From the NCBI RefSeq assembly GCF_027887165.1, contig NC_077228.1, forward strand, positions 183,005,309-183,069,308: a stretch of 64,000 bases of DNA, written 5' to 3'. This document shows, one piece after another, positions 11,099 to 24,700 of the stretch (position 1 is its first letter; each line of letters begins with the position of its first letter). The translations under genes were made by a program, and so were the position numbers. The notes beneath the pieces were generated by a model that was given only the letters and a program-made list of their open reading frames with translations, did not search any database and was not told the origin of the DNA. The stretch comes from Monodelphis domestica (taxonomy: Eukaryota > Chordata > Mammalia > Didelphimorphia > Didelphidae).

Positions 11099-14000
11099 GG
11101 CAGAGTCAAGATGGCAGCATAGAGGCAGTGAAAGTTCAGACCTCTAAAAACCCTTCCTTACCGATTACTAACTAAATGCTCCTAGGGGACTGAAAATTAA
11201 ACCTAACAACAAGACAGAGCAAAGGAACCCTCCTGAGGGATCAACTTAAAAGGTATGCTCCCCAAAAGCCTGAATTTGAAAACATTCCAGTTTAAGGGGA
11301 AAGGAGGTCCCAGCCCCCTGTAAACCTTGAAATTTCTCAGACTTGTGAATGTTAAAAATTTCCCCATTGGACTGGGAACATTCCCCATTTTGATGAGAAA
11401 ACTCCTTGCTAAGAGAAGGACCTCTACTCCACCCGTACTTAAGACTGCTTTAGGGGAGAAAAATCCTTGCTAAACAAAGAAAGTACTTGGACCCATGCTT
11501 ATAATAAGGCAAGGAGTTCTTTGAGCCATGCCTGTTTTTTAGAATTGATACAATGAGATGCTAGGTACCTAAAAGGGTCGGGCAAGTTTTCTCTTAATGA
11601 AATTAGTTGACTCAGCTGTGTTTTTACTGGTTCAGACATACTGAGGAGATTTGTCAACTTGTCAAGAATTCAGATGGGCAGTCCTTTGGAAAACATCTAC
11701 AGTGATTGGTAGATGTAAGGACTTAGGGGAGGTGACAGGAGAAAAACCTCCTATATAAGAAGCAGAATCTCTTGAGGAAAAGAAAGCCTTTTGGGGGATC
11801 TCTGATGAGGATCGCTTGGGAAGAATCTCTTGAGAGGGGCTCTGGAGAAGGGAAGCTCTTGGAGGACAATCTCTAAGGAGATCTCACTGGAGCTCCTCTG
11901 AGGGGACTCTGTCCCTCTGGAGGCTCTGGAGAGAGGCCCTTTGGAACTCTCTCTGGTGAAGTCAGCTGAGATGGAGCTGGCCTGGTGTCACTAAAATCCT
12001 TGCTTAGACAGACCTTGTGGTGAGTGTTAAAAGACTGACTGACTGATCTCTCTCTCTTAAGTCTCAGGTCTAGGCCATGTTGGCTTAAGGCCCTTCATAC
12101 TTATTTCCTTTTTCTCTCTTTCCTGTAATTCCACATTTGTATTAATTAAAATCTCTATAAAACCAGTTGACTTGGGTATTTGAATAATTGGGAATATTTC
12201 CCTGGCCACCACCTTATATTTGATTTAAAAACCAAGACACTGTAGTGAAACATATTTCTGCGGTCAAATTTACTCACCCTCTCTTATATCTATCACAATT
12301 TATATCTTCCACTATTTTAATTATTACAGTTTAAGGCCTTCAACCATTTTAAATCTAACACCCCCCACCCCCAACCTAGAGCACCAAGCCTCCAGGGCAG
12401 CTGGAACCTCGGGGCAAGCAAAGGTGGTCTGGAGGGAGTACCTTGCAAGCAAAGCTGTGCCAAGCTCAGACACTCCATATTGCCCCCCCCCCAGGTTTTG
12501 GCCTCAGGGCATATCAAGTTCAACCCAGCTGGATTTAATCCCATCAAAGCATCCAGAGGGCAGGGAAGCTCAAGCTCCAACACCCCCCCCCCCTCCAAAA
12601 GACTGTGCTGAGAGATTTGCTGACTAAGCTCCAATGATGAAGGCTGACAAAAAAGCTCACAGATAAAAAAAAAACGAGAGGAGCAAGAGTGCAGGCAACT
12701 GCAGGGAGTAAAGAAGAGGCAAATACGAGCAAACAACAGAAAAAGAAAAAAGAAACTACAATCAACAGTTTCTATGCAGGCAATGAACAAAGAGCAAACA
12801 GAACAGAGAAGAATAAGGGAACACCAAGCAAAAAAAAAAAAAAAACCAGAAACCCCAGCAAATTGGATACAGGATTTGGAAGAACTCAAAATACAATTCA
12901 AAACACAATTAAGAGAGGGTGAAGACAACTTTAAAAACAAGATAAGTCATCTGGAAACAGAAAGCAGTATCTTGAAAGCCAAAATTAATCAGCTTGAAAA
13001 TGAGGCAAAGGAGATGAAAGAGGAGGCAAGAAGATGAAAGATGACCTCCAAAGAAAATCAGACCAGAAGGAGAAGGATGACCAAAAATCCAGGGATGAAA
13101 TGCAGTGTTTAAGAACCAGAATACAACAATTAGAAGCAAGTGACTTCACAAGGCAGCAGGACACTATAAAAGAAAATCAAAAGAATGAAAAAAAATTGAG
13201 GAAAATATGAAGCACTTCATTCACAAAACAGATTTAGAAAATCATTCTAGGAGAGACAACTTAAGAATCATTGGTCTACCAGAAGACCATGAGAAAAGAT
13301 GAAGCCTGGACACCATACTACAGGAAATTATCCAAGAAAACTTCCCCAATATTCTAGGACATGAGGGAAAAGTGGAGGTTGAAAGAATTCACAGATCACC
13401 TCCTATACTCAATCCCCAACTGGCAACAACACCCAGGAATGATATAGACAAATTCAAGAAGTATCAGACCAAAGAAAAAATATTACAAACTGCTAAGAAG
13501 AAGTTATTCAGATAACATGGAACCACAGTGAGGATACCACAGGATCTCACTGCATCTACACCGAAGGACCAAAAGGCATGGAATATGATATTCTGGAAAG
13601 CAAGGGAACTAGGTCTACAACCAAGAATCAACTACCCAGCAAAACAGACTATATTCTTATAGGGAAAAGTATGGTCATTTAACAAAATAGAAGAATTCCA
13701 AGCATTTGTAAAGAAAAGTCCAGACCTGAACAGAAAATTTGATGCCTAAGCACAGAACTCAAGAGAATCATCAAAAGGTAATTAAGAAAGAGGGGGAAAA
13801 AGAAAAACAAAATTTAAAAAAAACTTTTTTTAAGAGACCTAATAAGTTAAAACGATATGTATCCCTATAAGAAAAGAGGTCATACTCTCAAAAATTGTTA
13901 TTGTCATTTGGGTAGCTAGAAGAATTACACTTAGAGGGAACAGTGACAAAATGTATAGGATGAAATGCCAACACATAAATATGTGTATAGCTATATGAAT

Positions 14001-17000
14001 GCATAAATACACATATATATACACAACTAGAGATAATAATAATAATAAATAATAATAACACTAAAAGAAATGGGAAAAGAAACAGAAGGGGCTAAATTTA
14101 TATTTCACAAAGAAGCACATGGCAGGAGGGGGGAGAACATCAATACACTGGAAGGGTAAAGAGGTTGGAGATAGGAAATTCTCAACTCTTATATGCATTG
14201 AAATTGACTCAAAGAGGGAAGAACAATCAAATACATTGGGGCAGAGAATTGATTTGCGCCCTATAGGGAATTAGAAGGGTAAGAAACAGGCTGGTGGGGA
14301 GGGAAGCAGTATAAGGCAGGGGGTGGGGGGTACTTTAAAAAGACTGTAAAGAAAATAAGAGGGGAAAAAGAAGGGAGGGGGAGTAAAAACGAAAGTAAAA
14401 TAAGGGTGGGAATTAGAGGCACTGATTAAAAACAAAACTAGTGAAGAAGGAAATAGTGAAAGAAGAAAAGGCAAGCCTAGGCATAGAAATCAAAATGCTG
14501 GGAAATACACAGCTGGTAATCATAACTCTGAATGTGAATGAAATGAACTCACCCATAAAATGCAAGCAAATAGCAGAGGGGATTAGAAACCAAAACCCTA
14601 CATATGTTGTCTACAAGAAACACATATGAGGAAGGCAGACACACATAGGGTAAAAGTAAGAGGATGGAGCCTAATCTATTGGGCATCAACTGATAAAAAG
14701 AAGGCAGGAATAGCAATCATGATATCTGACAAAGCCAGAGTAAAAATAGATCTAGTCAAAATAGACAGGGAAGTTAATTACATCCTGATAAAAGGCAGTA
14801 TTAGACAGTGAGGAAATATCAGTACTCAACATATATGCACCGAATGGCATAACATCCAAATTTCTAAAGGAGAAACTAAGGGAGCTCAAGGATAAAATAG
14901 ATAGAAAAATTATACTAATGGGACACGTGAACCTTCCTCTATCTGAACTAGACAAATCAAACCAAAAAAATAAATATGAGTTAAGAGAAATGAATGAAAT
15001 CTTGGAAAAATTAGAGTTAGTAGATATGTGGAGAAAAAGAAATAGGGACAAAAAAGGAATACGCCTTCTTTTCAGCAGCCCATGATACATTCACAAAAAA
15101 TATACGGCATAAAAACATAGCAAACAAGTACAAAAGAGCAGAAATAATAAATGCAACCTTCTCAGATCACAATGAAATGAAAATAATAATTAGTAAAGGT
15201 ACATGGAGAGGCAAATCAAAAATAAATTGTAAACTAAACAATATGATTCTCCACAATCGGTTAAAGAACAAATCATAGAAACAATCAATAATTTCATTGA
15301 AGAAAATGACAATGATGAGACATCCTTTCAAAACCTATGGGATGCAGCCAAAGCACTACCCAGAGGGAAATGTATATCCTTGAGTTCCTATATTAACAAA
15401 TTAGAGAGGGCAGAGGTCAATGAATTGGGCATGCAAATTAAAAAACTAGAAAGTGAACAAATTAAAAACCCTCAAAGACTAAATTAGAGATCATAAAAAT
15501 CAAAGGAGAAATTAATAAAATTGAAAGTCAAAGAACTATTGAGTTTAATAAATAAGACTAGAAGCTGGTTCTTTGAAAAAACAAATAAAATAGACAAAGT
15601 ACTGGTCAATCTAATTTAAAAAGGAAAGAAGAAAACTAAATTGACAGTATCCAAGATGAAAAGGGAGACACCTCACCTCTAATGAAGAAAAAATTAAGGC
15701 AATCATTAAAAACTATTATGCCCAATTAAATGGAAATAAATATGGCAACCTAGGTGATATGGATGAATATTTACAAAAATATAAATTGCCTAGACTAAAA
15801 GAGGAAGAAATAGAATACTAAACAACCTCATATAAAAAAAAAAAAGAAAGAAATTGAACAAGCCATCAAAGAACTCCCTAAGAAAAAAACCACCCTGGCC
15901 TGATGGATTCATAAGTGGATTCTATCAAACATTCAAAGAACAACTAATCCCAATATTAAACAAACTATTTGACAAAATAAGAAAAGGAGTTCTACCAAAT
16001 TCCTTTTATGACACATATATGGTACTGATTCCAAAGCCAGGCAGGTCAAAAACAGAAAGAAAACTACAGACCAATCTCCTTAATGAATATAGATGCAAAA
16101 ATCTTAAATAGGATACTAGCAAAAAGACTCCAGCAAGTGATCACGAGGAATATTCACTATAACCAGGCAGGATTCAAACAAGGAATGCACGGATGATTCA
16201 ATATTAGGAAAACCATCCACATAATTGACCATATTAACAAGCAAACTGACAAAAATCACATGATTATCTCAAATAGATGCAGAAAAAGCCTTTGACAAAA
16301 TACAACACCCATTCCTATTGAAAACACTAGAACATATAGGAATAGAAGGGCCTTTCCTAAAAATAATAAACAGTATATATCTAAAACCATCAGCAAACAT
16401 CATCTGCAATGGGGATAAACTAGAAACCTTCCCAATAAGATCAGGAGTGAAATAAGGATGCCCATTATCATCTCTATTATTTAACATTGTACTAGAAACA
16501 CTAGCAGTAGCAATTAGAGAAGAAAAAGAAATTGAAGGTATTAAAATTGGCAATGAGGAGACCAAGCTATCACTCTTTGTGGATGATATGATGGTCTACT
16601 TAAAGAACCCCAGAGAATCAACCAAAAAGCTAATCAAAATAATCAACAACTTTAGCAAAGTTGCAGGATACAAAATAAACCCACATAAGTCATCAGCCTT
16701 TCTATATATTTCCAACATATCGCAGCAATAAGAATTAAAAAGAGAAATTCCATTTAATTAATAGACAATATAAAATGCTTAGGCATCTATCTGCCAAGTC
16801 AAACATAGGAACTATATGAACACAACTACAAAACACTCTCCACACAATGAAAACTAAATCTAAACAATTGGAAAAACATAGATTGTTCATGGGTAGGACA
16901 AGCTAACATAATAAAAATGACAATCCTACCCAAATTGATTTACTTATTTAGTGCCATAGCCACTGAACTACCAAAAAACTTTTTTACTGAATTAGAAAAA

Positions 17001-18632
17001 ACCTTAACAAAGTTCATTTGGAAGAACAAAAGATCGATATCCTGGGAAATCATGAAAAAAAAAAAATGCGAAAGAAGGAGGACTTGCAGTCCCTGATCTC
17101 AAACTATACTATAAAGTAGTGGTCATCAAAACAATTTGGTACTGGCTAAGAGACAGAAAGGAATATCAGTGGAATAGACCTGGGGTAAGTGACCTCAGCA
17201 AGACAGTCTATAATAAGCCCAAAGATCCCAGCTTTTGGGACAAAAATCCACTGTTTGATAAAAACTCCTAGGAAAATTGGAAACCAGTGTGGGAGAGATT
17301 AGGTTTGGATCAGCATCTCACACCCTACACCAAGATAAACTCAGAATGGGTGAATTACTTGAATTTAAAGAAGGAAATTATAAGCATATTAGGTGAACAC
17401 AGAATAGTATACATGTCAGATCTTTGGGAAAGGAAAGACTTTAAAACCGAGCAAGAGCTAGGAAAAAAAATCACAAAATGTAAAATCAATAATTTTGGTT
17501 ACATCAAATTAAAGTTGTTGTACAAACAAAACCAATGCAACAAAAATTAGAAGGGAAGCAACAAATTGGGAAACAATCTTCATAACAAAAACCTTTGCCA
17601 AAGTTCTAATTACTCAAATTTATAATGAGCTAAACCAACTGTACAAAAAAAATCAAGCCATTCTCCAATTGATAAATGGGCAAGGGACATGAATAGGCAA
17701 TTTTCAGTTAAAGAAATCAAAACTATTAATAAGAACATGAAATAAAAAGTGTTCTAAATCTCTTATAATCAGAGAGATGCAAATCAAAACAACTCTGAGG
17801 TATCACCTCACACCTAGCAGATTGGCTAACATGACAGCAATGGAAAGTAATGAATGCTGGAGGAGACATGGCAAAGTTGGGACATTATGCATTGCTGGTG
17901 GAGTTGTGAATTGATCCAACAATGCATTCTGGAGGGCAATTTGGAACTATGCGCAAAGGACGCTAAAAAACTGTATGCCCTTTAATCCAGCCATAGCACT
18001 GCTGGGAGATAAGGAAAAAGATTTATACAAGAATATTCATAGCTGCGCTCTTTGTGGTGGCAAAAAATTGGAAAATGAGGGGATGCCCTTCAATTGGGGA
18101 ATGGCTGAACAAACTCTGGTATATGTTGATGATGGAATACTATTGTGCTCAAAGGAATAATGAACTGGAGGAATTCCATGGGAATTGGAACAATCTCCAG
18201 GAATTGATGCAGAGTGAGAGGAGCAGAACCAGGAGAACATTGTACACAGAGACTGATAAACTGTGGTACAATCGAACGTAATGGACTTCTCCATTAGTTG
18301 CAATGCAGTGATCCTAAATAACTTGGAGGGATCTACAAGAAAGAACACTATCTACATTCAGAGGAAACACTGCGGGAGTAGAAACACAGAAGAAAAACAA
18401 CTGCTTGATTACATGCATTGCGGGTACATGGCTGGGGATATACACTCTAAGTGATCACCCTAATGCAAACACCAACAACATGGAAATAGGTTTTGATCAA
18501 GGACACATGTAATACCCAGTGGAATTGTGTGTCAGCTACGGGAAGGGGGGTGAGGGAGGGAAATAATATGATTCTTTTAACCAAGGAATAATGTTCTAAA
18601 TTGACTCAATAAATAAATAAATGAAAATTTAA
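11099..18632 (+). mobile_element. Near-full-length but inactive marsupial L1 (LINE-1)
   Basis: The element starts with a marsupial L1 5' UTR signature (gcagagtcaagatggc) and ends in a short A-rich tail after 'caataaataaataaa'. Flanks aaaaatatacaga (11086-11098) and aaaaacatacaga (18633-18645) form a 13-bp target duplication with one mismatch. About 12690-13760 is the ORF1 region, with a coiled-coil-like stretch (12774-13034) broken by stops and frameshifts. About 14440-18160 is the ORF2 region. An endonuclease-like start, the reverse-transcriptase core (LFVDDMMVY, about 16570-16600) and the C-terminal region are recognisable in scattered frames. It cannot encode intact proteins. A 1.03-kb LTR interrupts the 5' UTR. 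Confidence 0.9.
11296..12328 (+). mobile_element. Solo LTR (endogenous retrovirus) inserted in the L1 5' UTR
   Basis: A 1033-bp insertion is bounded by identical 6-bp repeats gtttaa (11290-11295 and 12329-12334), a target duplication length typical of ERV2/K-like integration. The right end is ...ttaca as expected for TG...CA termini; the left terminal T appears mutated to G. Inside are a TATA-like box (tatataag, near 11753) and an attaaa/ctataaa region near 12140-12160 that could serve polyadenylation. There is no internal viral coding sequence, so only a solo LTR remains after recombination. It must be younger than the host L1. Confidence 0.7.
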
Positions 18633-18649
18633 AAAAACATACAGAAGCG

Positions 18650-20500
18650 AGAGCAATAAAGAGGCAAGGTAATTTTTTTGGTCCTGGGTAAAATTTTATA
18701 CTTAAATATATTACTTTAAAAGAAATTCACTGTTTCATATTCATTCTTCTTCTGTTCTTCATATGCTGAAATACTCACAATTGTTGATGGTTAAATTCAT
18801 ATTTAAGAAAATTTCTTAAATAAGAACCAATCAACAACCTGTTTGGTTTGCTGTTAATCTCATAGCTAGAGCCTATAACTCAGTCTATCAAAACAGAAGC
18901 CAACTGTCTATAAAGCATCCCAAAAATCTAAAATTGCATTAAGGGTTTGGGGACACACTGTACTGGGATCAGCCTTCTGGGTAATGTCCAGCAGGGCAAT
19001 AATCTGGTGCTCCAGGCATATCTCCTGCCCCCACATGGAACCTGTGCAACAACTCAGCTGTGGAACAGAAGAGAAACTAGTCTAATCGGGATGGGGCTTT
19101 ATTTTGTCCAATGTCTTCTCGCTTCAGAAGGCCAGTGAAGGCTGAGCATCTGTCCCTGAGACACCAGAGGCCAAGGACAAGAACTTAAGATCAATCACAA
19201 AAAGGGATGGTCAGCTATGAACAACCAGTCTCAGGGTTCAGGGATTTCTTATAGAAACTAGAATTCCTATAGAACTTACAGAACCCTTAAGACCACTCAT
19301 GGGAAACACAAAATACTCCTTTGGGAGGCTGACCATTCACTGCCCTATATTTAAGGTAGAGTGACCTCAGTTCACTTCATCAAGACTGCTATTACTCATC
19401 TTAAGAGAGCCTAGTAGGACTCCTGATAAATCTACAGATGACCTATATGACCTTCCAGAATTATTTACCAAAAACTCAGTTAAGGACTTGGGGTCATCCT
19501 TACATTAAGTGATGGCCCTGAAGCTTCATTTTCAAAAGGCCCACTTCAAAATGAAAAGAATAAGGATTATATAACATTTTAGTTCAATATTAGGGTCCTC
19601 ATTCATCAGGTTCCTTCTTGCCTGACTAGGTATCACCCAGGAGGCCGCTCTCAGATTACTTTGGTTTCTGTTTTGATAAGCTGAGCACAATGATTTACTG
19701 CCAGGTTTGCCTATATATAGGAAACCAGATAGGTTGTTATGGGCTTCTTTTCTTTGTTTTTTGTTTATTTTTAAAATCATAAACTCCTATAAAACACAAG
19801 CATTTCAATATAAACATCACTAAAGAAGAATGTAAATGAAACTGAACTTCTGTTACCTTTAAGAAGAGACAATGGATGATGGAAAACATACAAGGGCAAG
19901 GGAAAGGATATTTAGGCTATGTCCAAAATGTCATAACCTGCTATTTATGTGGTCTAACAGTCAAATCACTGAGAGTTGGTCACAGATCTCCTATTGCTCT
20001 TTAGAGAAAATGGAGGTTCCCTGTCTTCTCTAATGAATAATAGGAAGGATTTTGTGTTAATCAGTTTTTAAAGCACCTTAACCTTTCTTTAGTATAGGGC
20101 ACCACTTTCTCTGATTATGCCATAGTTTCAGGCTTTCCAAAGAGTCCCTGCAGGAGTGGCTATTTGGAGCTATATCACAAGATAAAATAGGCAGTTCCAT
20201 GGTCATGGGAGAGTTTAAAAGTATATCTATTAGAAAAATAAGTAGAACTTTAATTCAGATGAGGTTTCCAAAAAGGTTATTAGCATTGTTCCAAAATGAG
20301 CCCTTCCTGGCATCAACACTATCATCAGGTACCCAAAAGCAGACCAAGGACAAAACAGCACACGTCTTGGAAACAAGGGTTGATGGGATAGATGACAAAA
20401 CCTTTGTACATAAGCATCCCATCCAACCCCTATCTCCACCCTCCCCCAATCCCCAAGGCAGCAATTAAACACTCAAGAAAATAGGCTCAAAATTATACAA
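18650..20500. other. Intergenic stretch between the L1 and the AKAP1 3' UTR
   Basis: About 1.85 kb without recognisable repeats or ORFs of interest. A minus-strand AATAAA at 19769-19764 could mark a distal AKAP1 poly(A) site. Confidence 0.5.
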
Positions 20501-21628
20501 TTCATGGCTTTTTTATATAAGTTTTAAGTTAGCTTAAATTACTTTAACAATTTTAAATTGCACAATTCTTTTGCCAGTCTAAAAAGAGCAAAGAATTAAT
20601 CAAAAAGTCACTCCAATGCAATACTAATTCCATTTGGTTACTTTTTACAGATCTGTACACCAGAAGAAAATAAGCAAGCAAGAATTCTCAATCCATACCA
20701 TCCAATAATCCTGATTATGCCATCCTATGGGTATTAGGGAAAAGAGCATCTTCTCAAGAGGTTCTGGGAATAAGAGCGGGAAGGACTATGCACAGTGAAT
20801 GGTTTCTACCTACTCGAGAATATCAACGGCAGAAAAAAAGCCAAGTTCCCTTTCTTCTCCAGTGTTTCTTGTACAAAATATTACAGTGATTTTTCTTTCT
20901 TTATATATTTACAGACTTTGCACAAATAGAAAATGGTTACAAATTACAATTAGGCTTGGCAGTCTGACAGGTCCTCTCCTTTAGACACCTTCCTGACCCC
21001 ACCAGGGGGGAAAATTTCCAGAGGCCAAAACTGTGACTGTTGTCCTGTACCTAACTTCTGCAAGTTTGGTTTCCTATTGATTAACAAATGAAGTCTTCGA
21101 GGAGGGTGTATACATAGGTAAAGTACCATAAAGTCTATTTTTTTTTAAATAAGCAGGCTGGTCACATTAACACTAGACTTGTCAACACAGACTTTGGGAG
21201 CTTAGAAACAGTAAAACTCTTTCTTGAGTGGGCAACATATATCTGCTTAAAATGCTATTATACTCACAAAACAGGAATAGCCACAACTCTTTTGGGAGGG
21301 AGGGAAAGAAGTGAAAGAGAAAGTATTTTTATTTCATTAAAGACCCTTCCCCCTATTTTGTGGAGTGTTTTTAATTTTTTTTTTCAGTTTGAAACCACAT
21401 TAGGGAGTTGTAAATCTATGGCCTTGTGGCTTTAAAAAATATCCCTGCTTTCCATAGAGATGAGGTTATATTTCCTTAAAGTGACCACAATATGGCCTAA
21501 AAAATGACTATTACTGGGGGAGGACAACAGTTTGTATTCTGATGTGAAACAAATCTTTCCCATGAGTGCCAAGCCCAATTCTAATACAGTGCAAAAAAGG
21601 ATTCAGGAAGTGGCTGCCTGGGGGGGTA
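20500..21628 (-). other. AKAP1: Probable AKAP1 3' UTR (extent uncertain)
   Basis: This is minus-strand sequence following the AKAP1 stop and mostly free of recognisable repeats. AATAAA signals on the minus strand occur at 21333-21328 (short UTR, about 0.3 kb) and again at 19769-19764 (about 1.9 kb). A UTR near 1 kb, as I recall for mammals, would need a variant signal, so the end drawn here is only indicative. AT-rich blocks around 20870-20960 could be UTR elements. Confidence 0.45.
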
Positions 21629-21703
21629 TCAAAGGCTTGTGTAGTAGCTGTCTATCCACTGGGCAAGTCCTCTTTCCACCAACGTTCGGTTTATAGACAC
21701 CGC
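21629..21703 (-). CDS. AKAP1: AKAP1 coding exon 10 (C terminus and stop)
   Basis: Encodes residues 1186-1209, [20 protein letters not shown] then YTSL and TGA. The acceptor is ttccag|gcggtg. 'LVERGLAQW' is the conserved AKAP1 C terminus. The exon continues into the 3' UTR below 21629. Confidence 0.96.
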   Translation of the reverse strand, partial: AVSINRTLVERGLAQWIDSYYTSL

Positions 21704-24700
21704 CTGGAAAAGAAAAAGTTTGTTGAAGGTAATAGCCACAATAAACTTCAGAAGAAAAGATACCGATGTTCAAAAAGTCACACCTGTGGCAAAAAGAACT
21801 GGCAAAGCAAAATATATTTTGAATGAAACTATTCTCACTATATACACCAAAATGGCTGTTCAAGGTGTTATCTCTCTCACTCTTAAATTTTAAAGCAGTA
21901 TCTGAAAAAACATCCCAAAAGGACAGAAAGGAGGTAGACTTAAGAGTGCAGAATGAGCCATATATTTTTGGAAATAACCAATATGGGAATTTGTTTTTCT
22001 CTAGTAGGCAGATTTGTTACAAGTATTTTGTTTTTCCTCTTTTTTGCCTTCTGTTTTTCAATTTAGCAAGTGGAGAAAGAGATGAGAACAGATTTTTCTG
22101 AATTGAAAAAAAATTTTTTTTTTAATCTCAACATGCTTTCCAGAAAGGGGGAGAAAAAATTACACTTACTAAACTTTAGCTCATTAATACAAAAGGATAG
22201 GGAAACAAAGACCAGTCAAATCTACACCAAGAATTGAAAAATTGGTCTTCCAAATTCTCCTAAAAAACCCAACATTTCTGCTGCTATTAATACTGGCAAA
22301 GTACTTCAGTAAGAAAAAGCCAAAAGCCATTATTACCTCTTCCCCAATCATACTCCATAGCTGTATAAGAGGCAGGCCAGTAGAATTATAATTGGTAACC
22401 TAGAGATAAGAGAGACATAAGATTAAGTCAGCCACTCACCGTAATCTTTGGAGACTGACAGTTCAACCCAATGCAATGACGTGAGTATGGGCAAATCTCC
22501 CCAGGCCCCCAAACAAGGACAATCAGTAGGCTGCACTCTAATAGAATGCCCAGGGGATCTCTGTCTGCCCTGTGCTGTTTAACATTTCTGTCAATAAGTT
22601 GGACAAAGTCATTGATGGTATGCTCATCAAATCTGCATAAGGACACAGTGTTGGGAAGATAAATGGAATGAGTCAAGGTCAAAAAAATTTTGACAGGCCA
22701 GAACACTGGGTCAAATCCAATGAGATGAAAAGCAATAAAAGAATCTTCCTCATCCACTTAGGTTTAGAAAGAAATTATTCAAGTACAAGATGAGAGAGGT
22801 TGGTTAGATAGCATTTAGTCTAGGGTACATGGTGGATAGTGAATGTCTTCAGGAATCATACAGGCATCCAAAAAGCTAATATTGCTGCATTTTTCCTGCT
22901 TAATAGGCCACAATGAGACATAATATTCAGGTCTAGGGAGCTGATCCTTAAATTTCGTCCCAGATAAATAGTTGTAATATGATTTGTCTAATTTCAGACA
23001 TCACATTTTAGGAGGTAACACTGACAATCCTGACAGTATCTGCAGTGGCCAAGATGGTGAGGGGTCTCACAATCATGCCTTAAGATAATTAGATGGAAGC
23101 ACTGGGGAGGATCCATCTAAAGACTTGGAGAAGGAGAAGGGAAATGGAAGAAAAGAAAATTGAACAGTTGTCTTCAAACATCTGAAGGACTGCCACATGG
23201 AAGAGCTATGCCATAGAGGCCAATCTAGGAATAATGGGTGGCAGTTACAAAGAGGGAGATTTAGGCCTAATCTAAGGAGAAACTTCCTAACAATTAGAGG
23301 GGTCTTCAAATGAAATGGGAAGTCTATAGAGGTTGCAAGTTCCTTCTCATTGAAAATCTTCAAGTCAAGGTGGATGACCACTCAATGGGAATGTGCTAAA
23401 GAGGAATCTTATTCAGACACGAGTTGGACTAAATGCCACCAAGTTCCCCTCTAAGATTCTATTATTCCTACCTGAGCAAGCAGTGGTGTACCTCTGGTCA
23501 TTTCACTTACGGCCGCATCAGCTTCTGGTGAAAAATGATCCTCATCTTTGGAAAGAGTAAAGGGATAGAGGGGAGAGATGAAGGGAAGAAGACCCAGAAT
23601 TGAAATTTCATTTAGAGAAAACGAGGATAATGAGGTTCTGTTCCCTGTGCTAGGCTCCTGGCAATAGAATCTAGTCTTGTGTTGAAGAAAATTCTGTAGA
23701 TATCTGGGTAGGATTTAATTCTTTATGAGAAACAATACAAAATCAATCCTTTTTAACCCTCCATTGAAATCCCTATAGAATCTATTCTCCACTTTTTTTT
23801 GTTGTTCAATCCTCAGGGTATATAAAGACAACTTCAATCCCTAGTTTACCCAGGTCCAAAATATTTAATATGAGCACCACCTTCAACCTGCCCCTAGACA
23901 AAACCACAGCCTCCACTCATCTTCCTGTCCCCCCCTTCTTATGTCAGATGGGGCCACAAAGGTTTGATCTTTAAGCCTTTCTTATCCATTTTATGGTCCC
24001 ATTAGTCCTTAAAAAAAACCCTCCAAATTCTCTAGTCATCCCAACTCTTCTCTCTCTTTAAATACTCAAAAAAAAATTTTTTTAACCTTTATCTTCTGTC
24101 TTAAGTCTTCTTTCTGAGACAGAAGAATAGCAAGGGCTAGGCATTTGGGATTAATGACTTTCCCAGGGTCACACAACTAGGAAAATCTGAGGTCAGATTT
24201 GAACCAAGGTCCTTCCTCCCAACTCTAGGCTCTGGCACTCTATCCACTGTGCTACCTAACTGCTACAAATACCCAAACTTCTTAAAAGAGCTGACTTCAC
24301 TTAATATCTGTATGCTTCCTCACCACTGACTTACATCTCAATCCTTTGGAATTGGATTTTCCTATTTCCCTGATACCGAGACTGCTCAGCTGAACACTAT
24401 CAGTGTCTTTACATATCTAGTATTATTGTTCAGTTGTCTCAGGTATGTCTGATGTTGGGAAGTCGGGGAGAGGTTAAAATCAGAAATATGGGAAGAATGA
24501 AGGGATGCACTGTATCCAGGATGAATGAAGCTGTTTTCAGCTCTCTCTAGAGAAAGTCTTTTATATCTGAGACTTGGAAGGAAATATAAAGGGGGGCAAA
24601 AAATATTATCCAATCTTTACCTGACAGAGGTGCCACATTATCCAGTAAGACTTCTGCTCCTTGGAATGGCAGTGTAACAAAATCAGACCTGTAGAAAGGA

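Noticed and set aside
12317..12940. A 207-codon minus-strand ORF
   Set aside because: It is antisense to the L1 5' UTR/ORF1 region and low in complexity. No recognisable protein.
21603..21863. Minus-strand 86-codon ORF overlapping the last AKAP1 exon
   Set aside because: It is in a different frame from the conserved AKAP1 C terminus and crosses its splice acceptor.
22428..22757. Minus-strand 109-codon ORF in AKAP1 intron 8
   Set aside because: Antisense reading of the L3/CR1 fragment.
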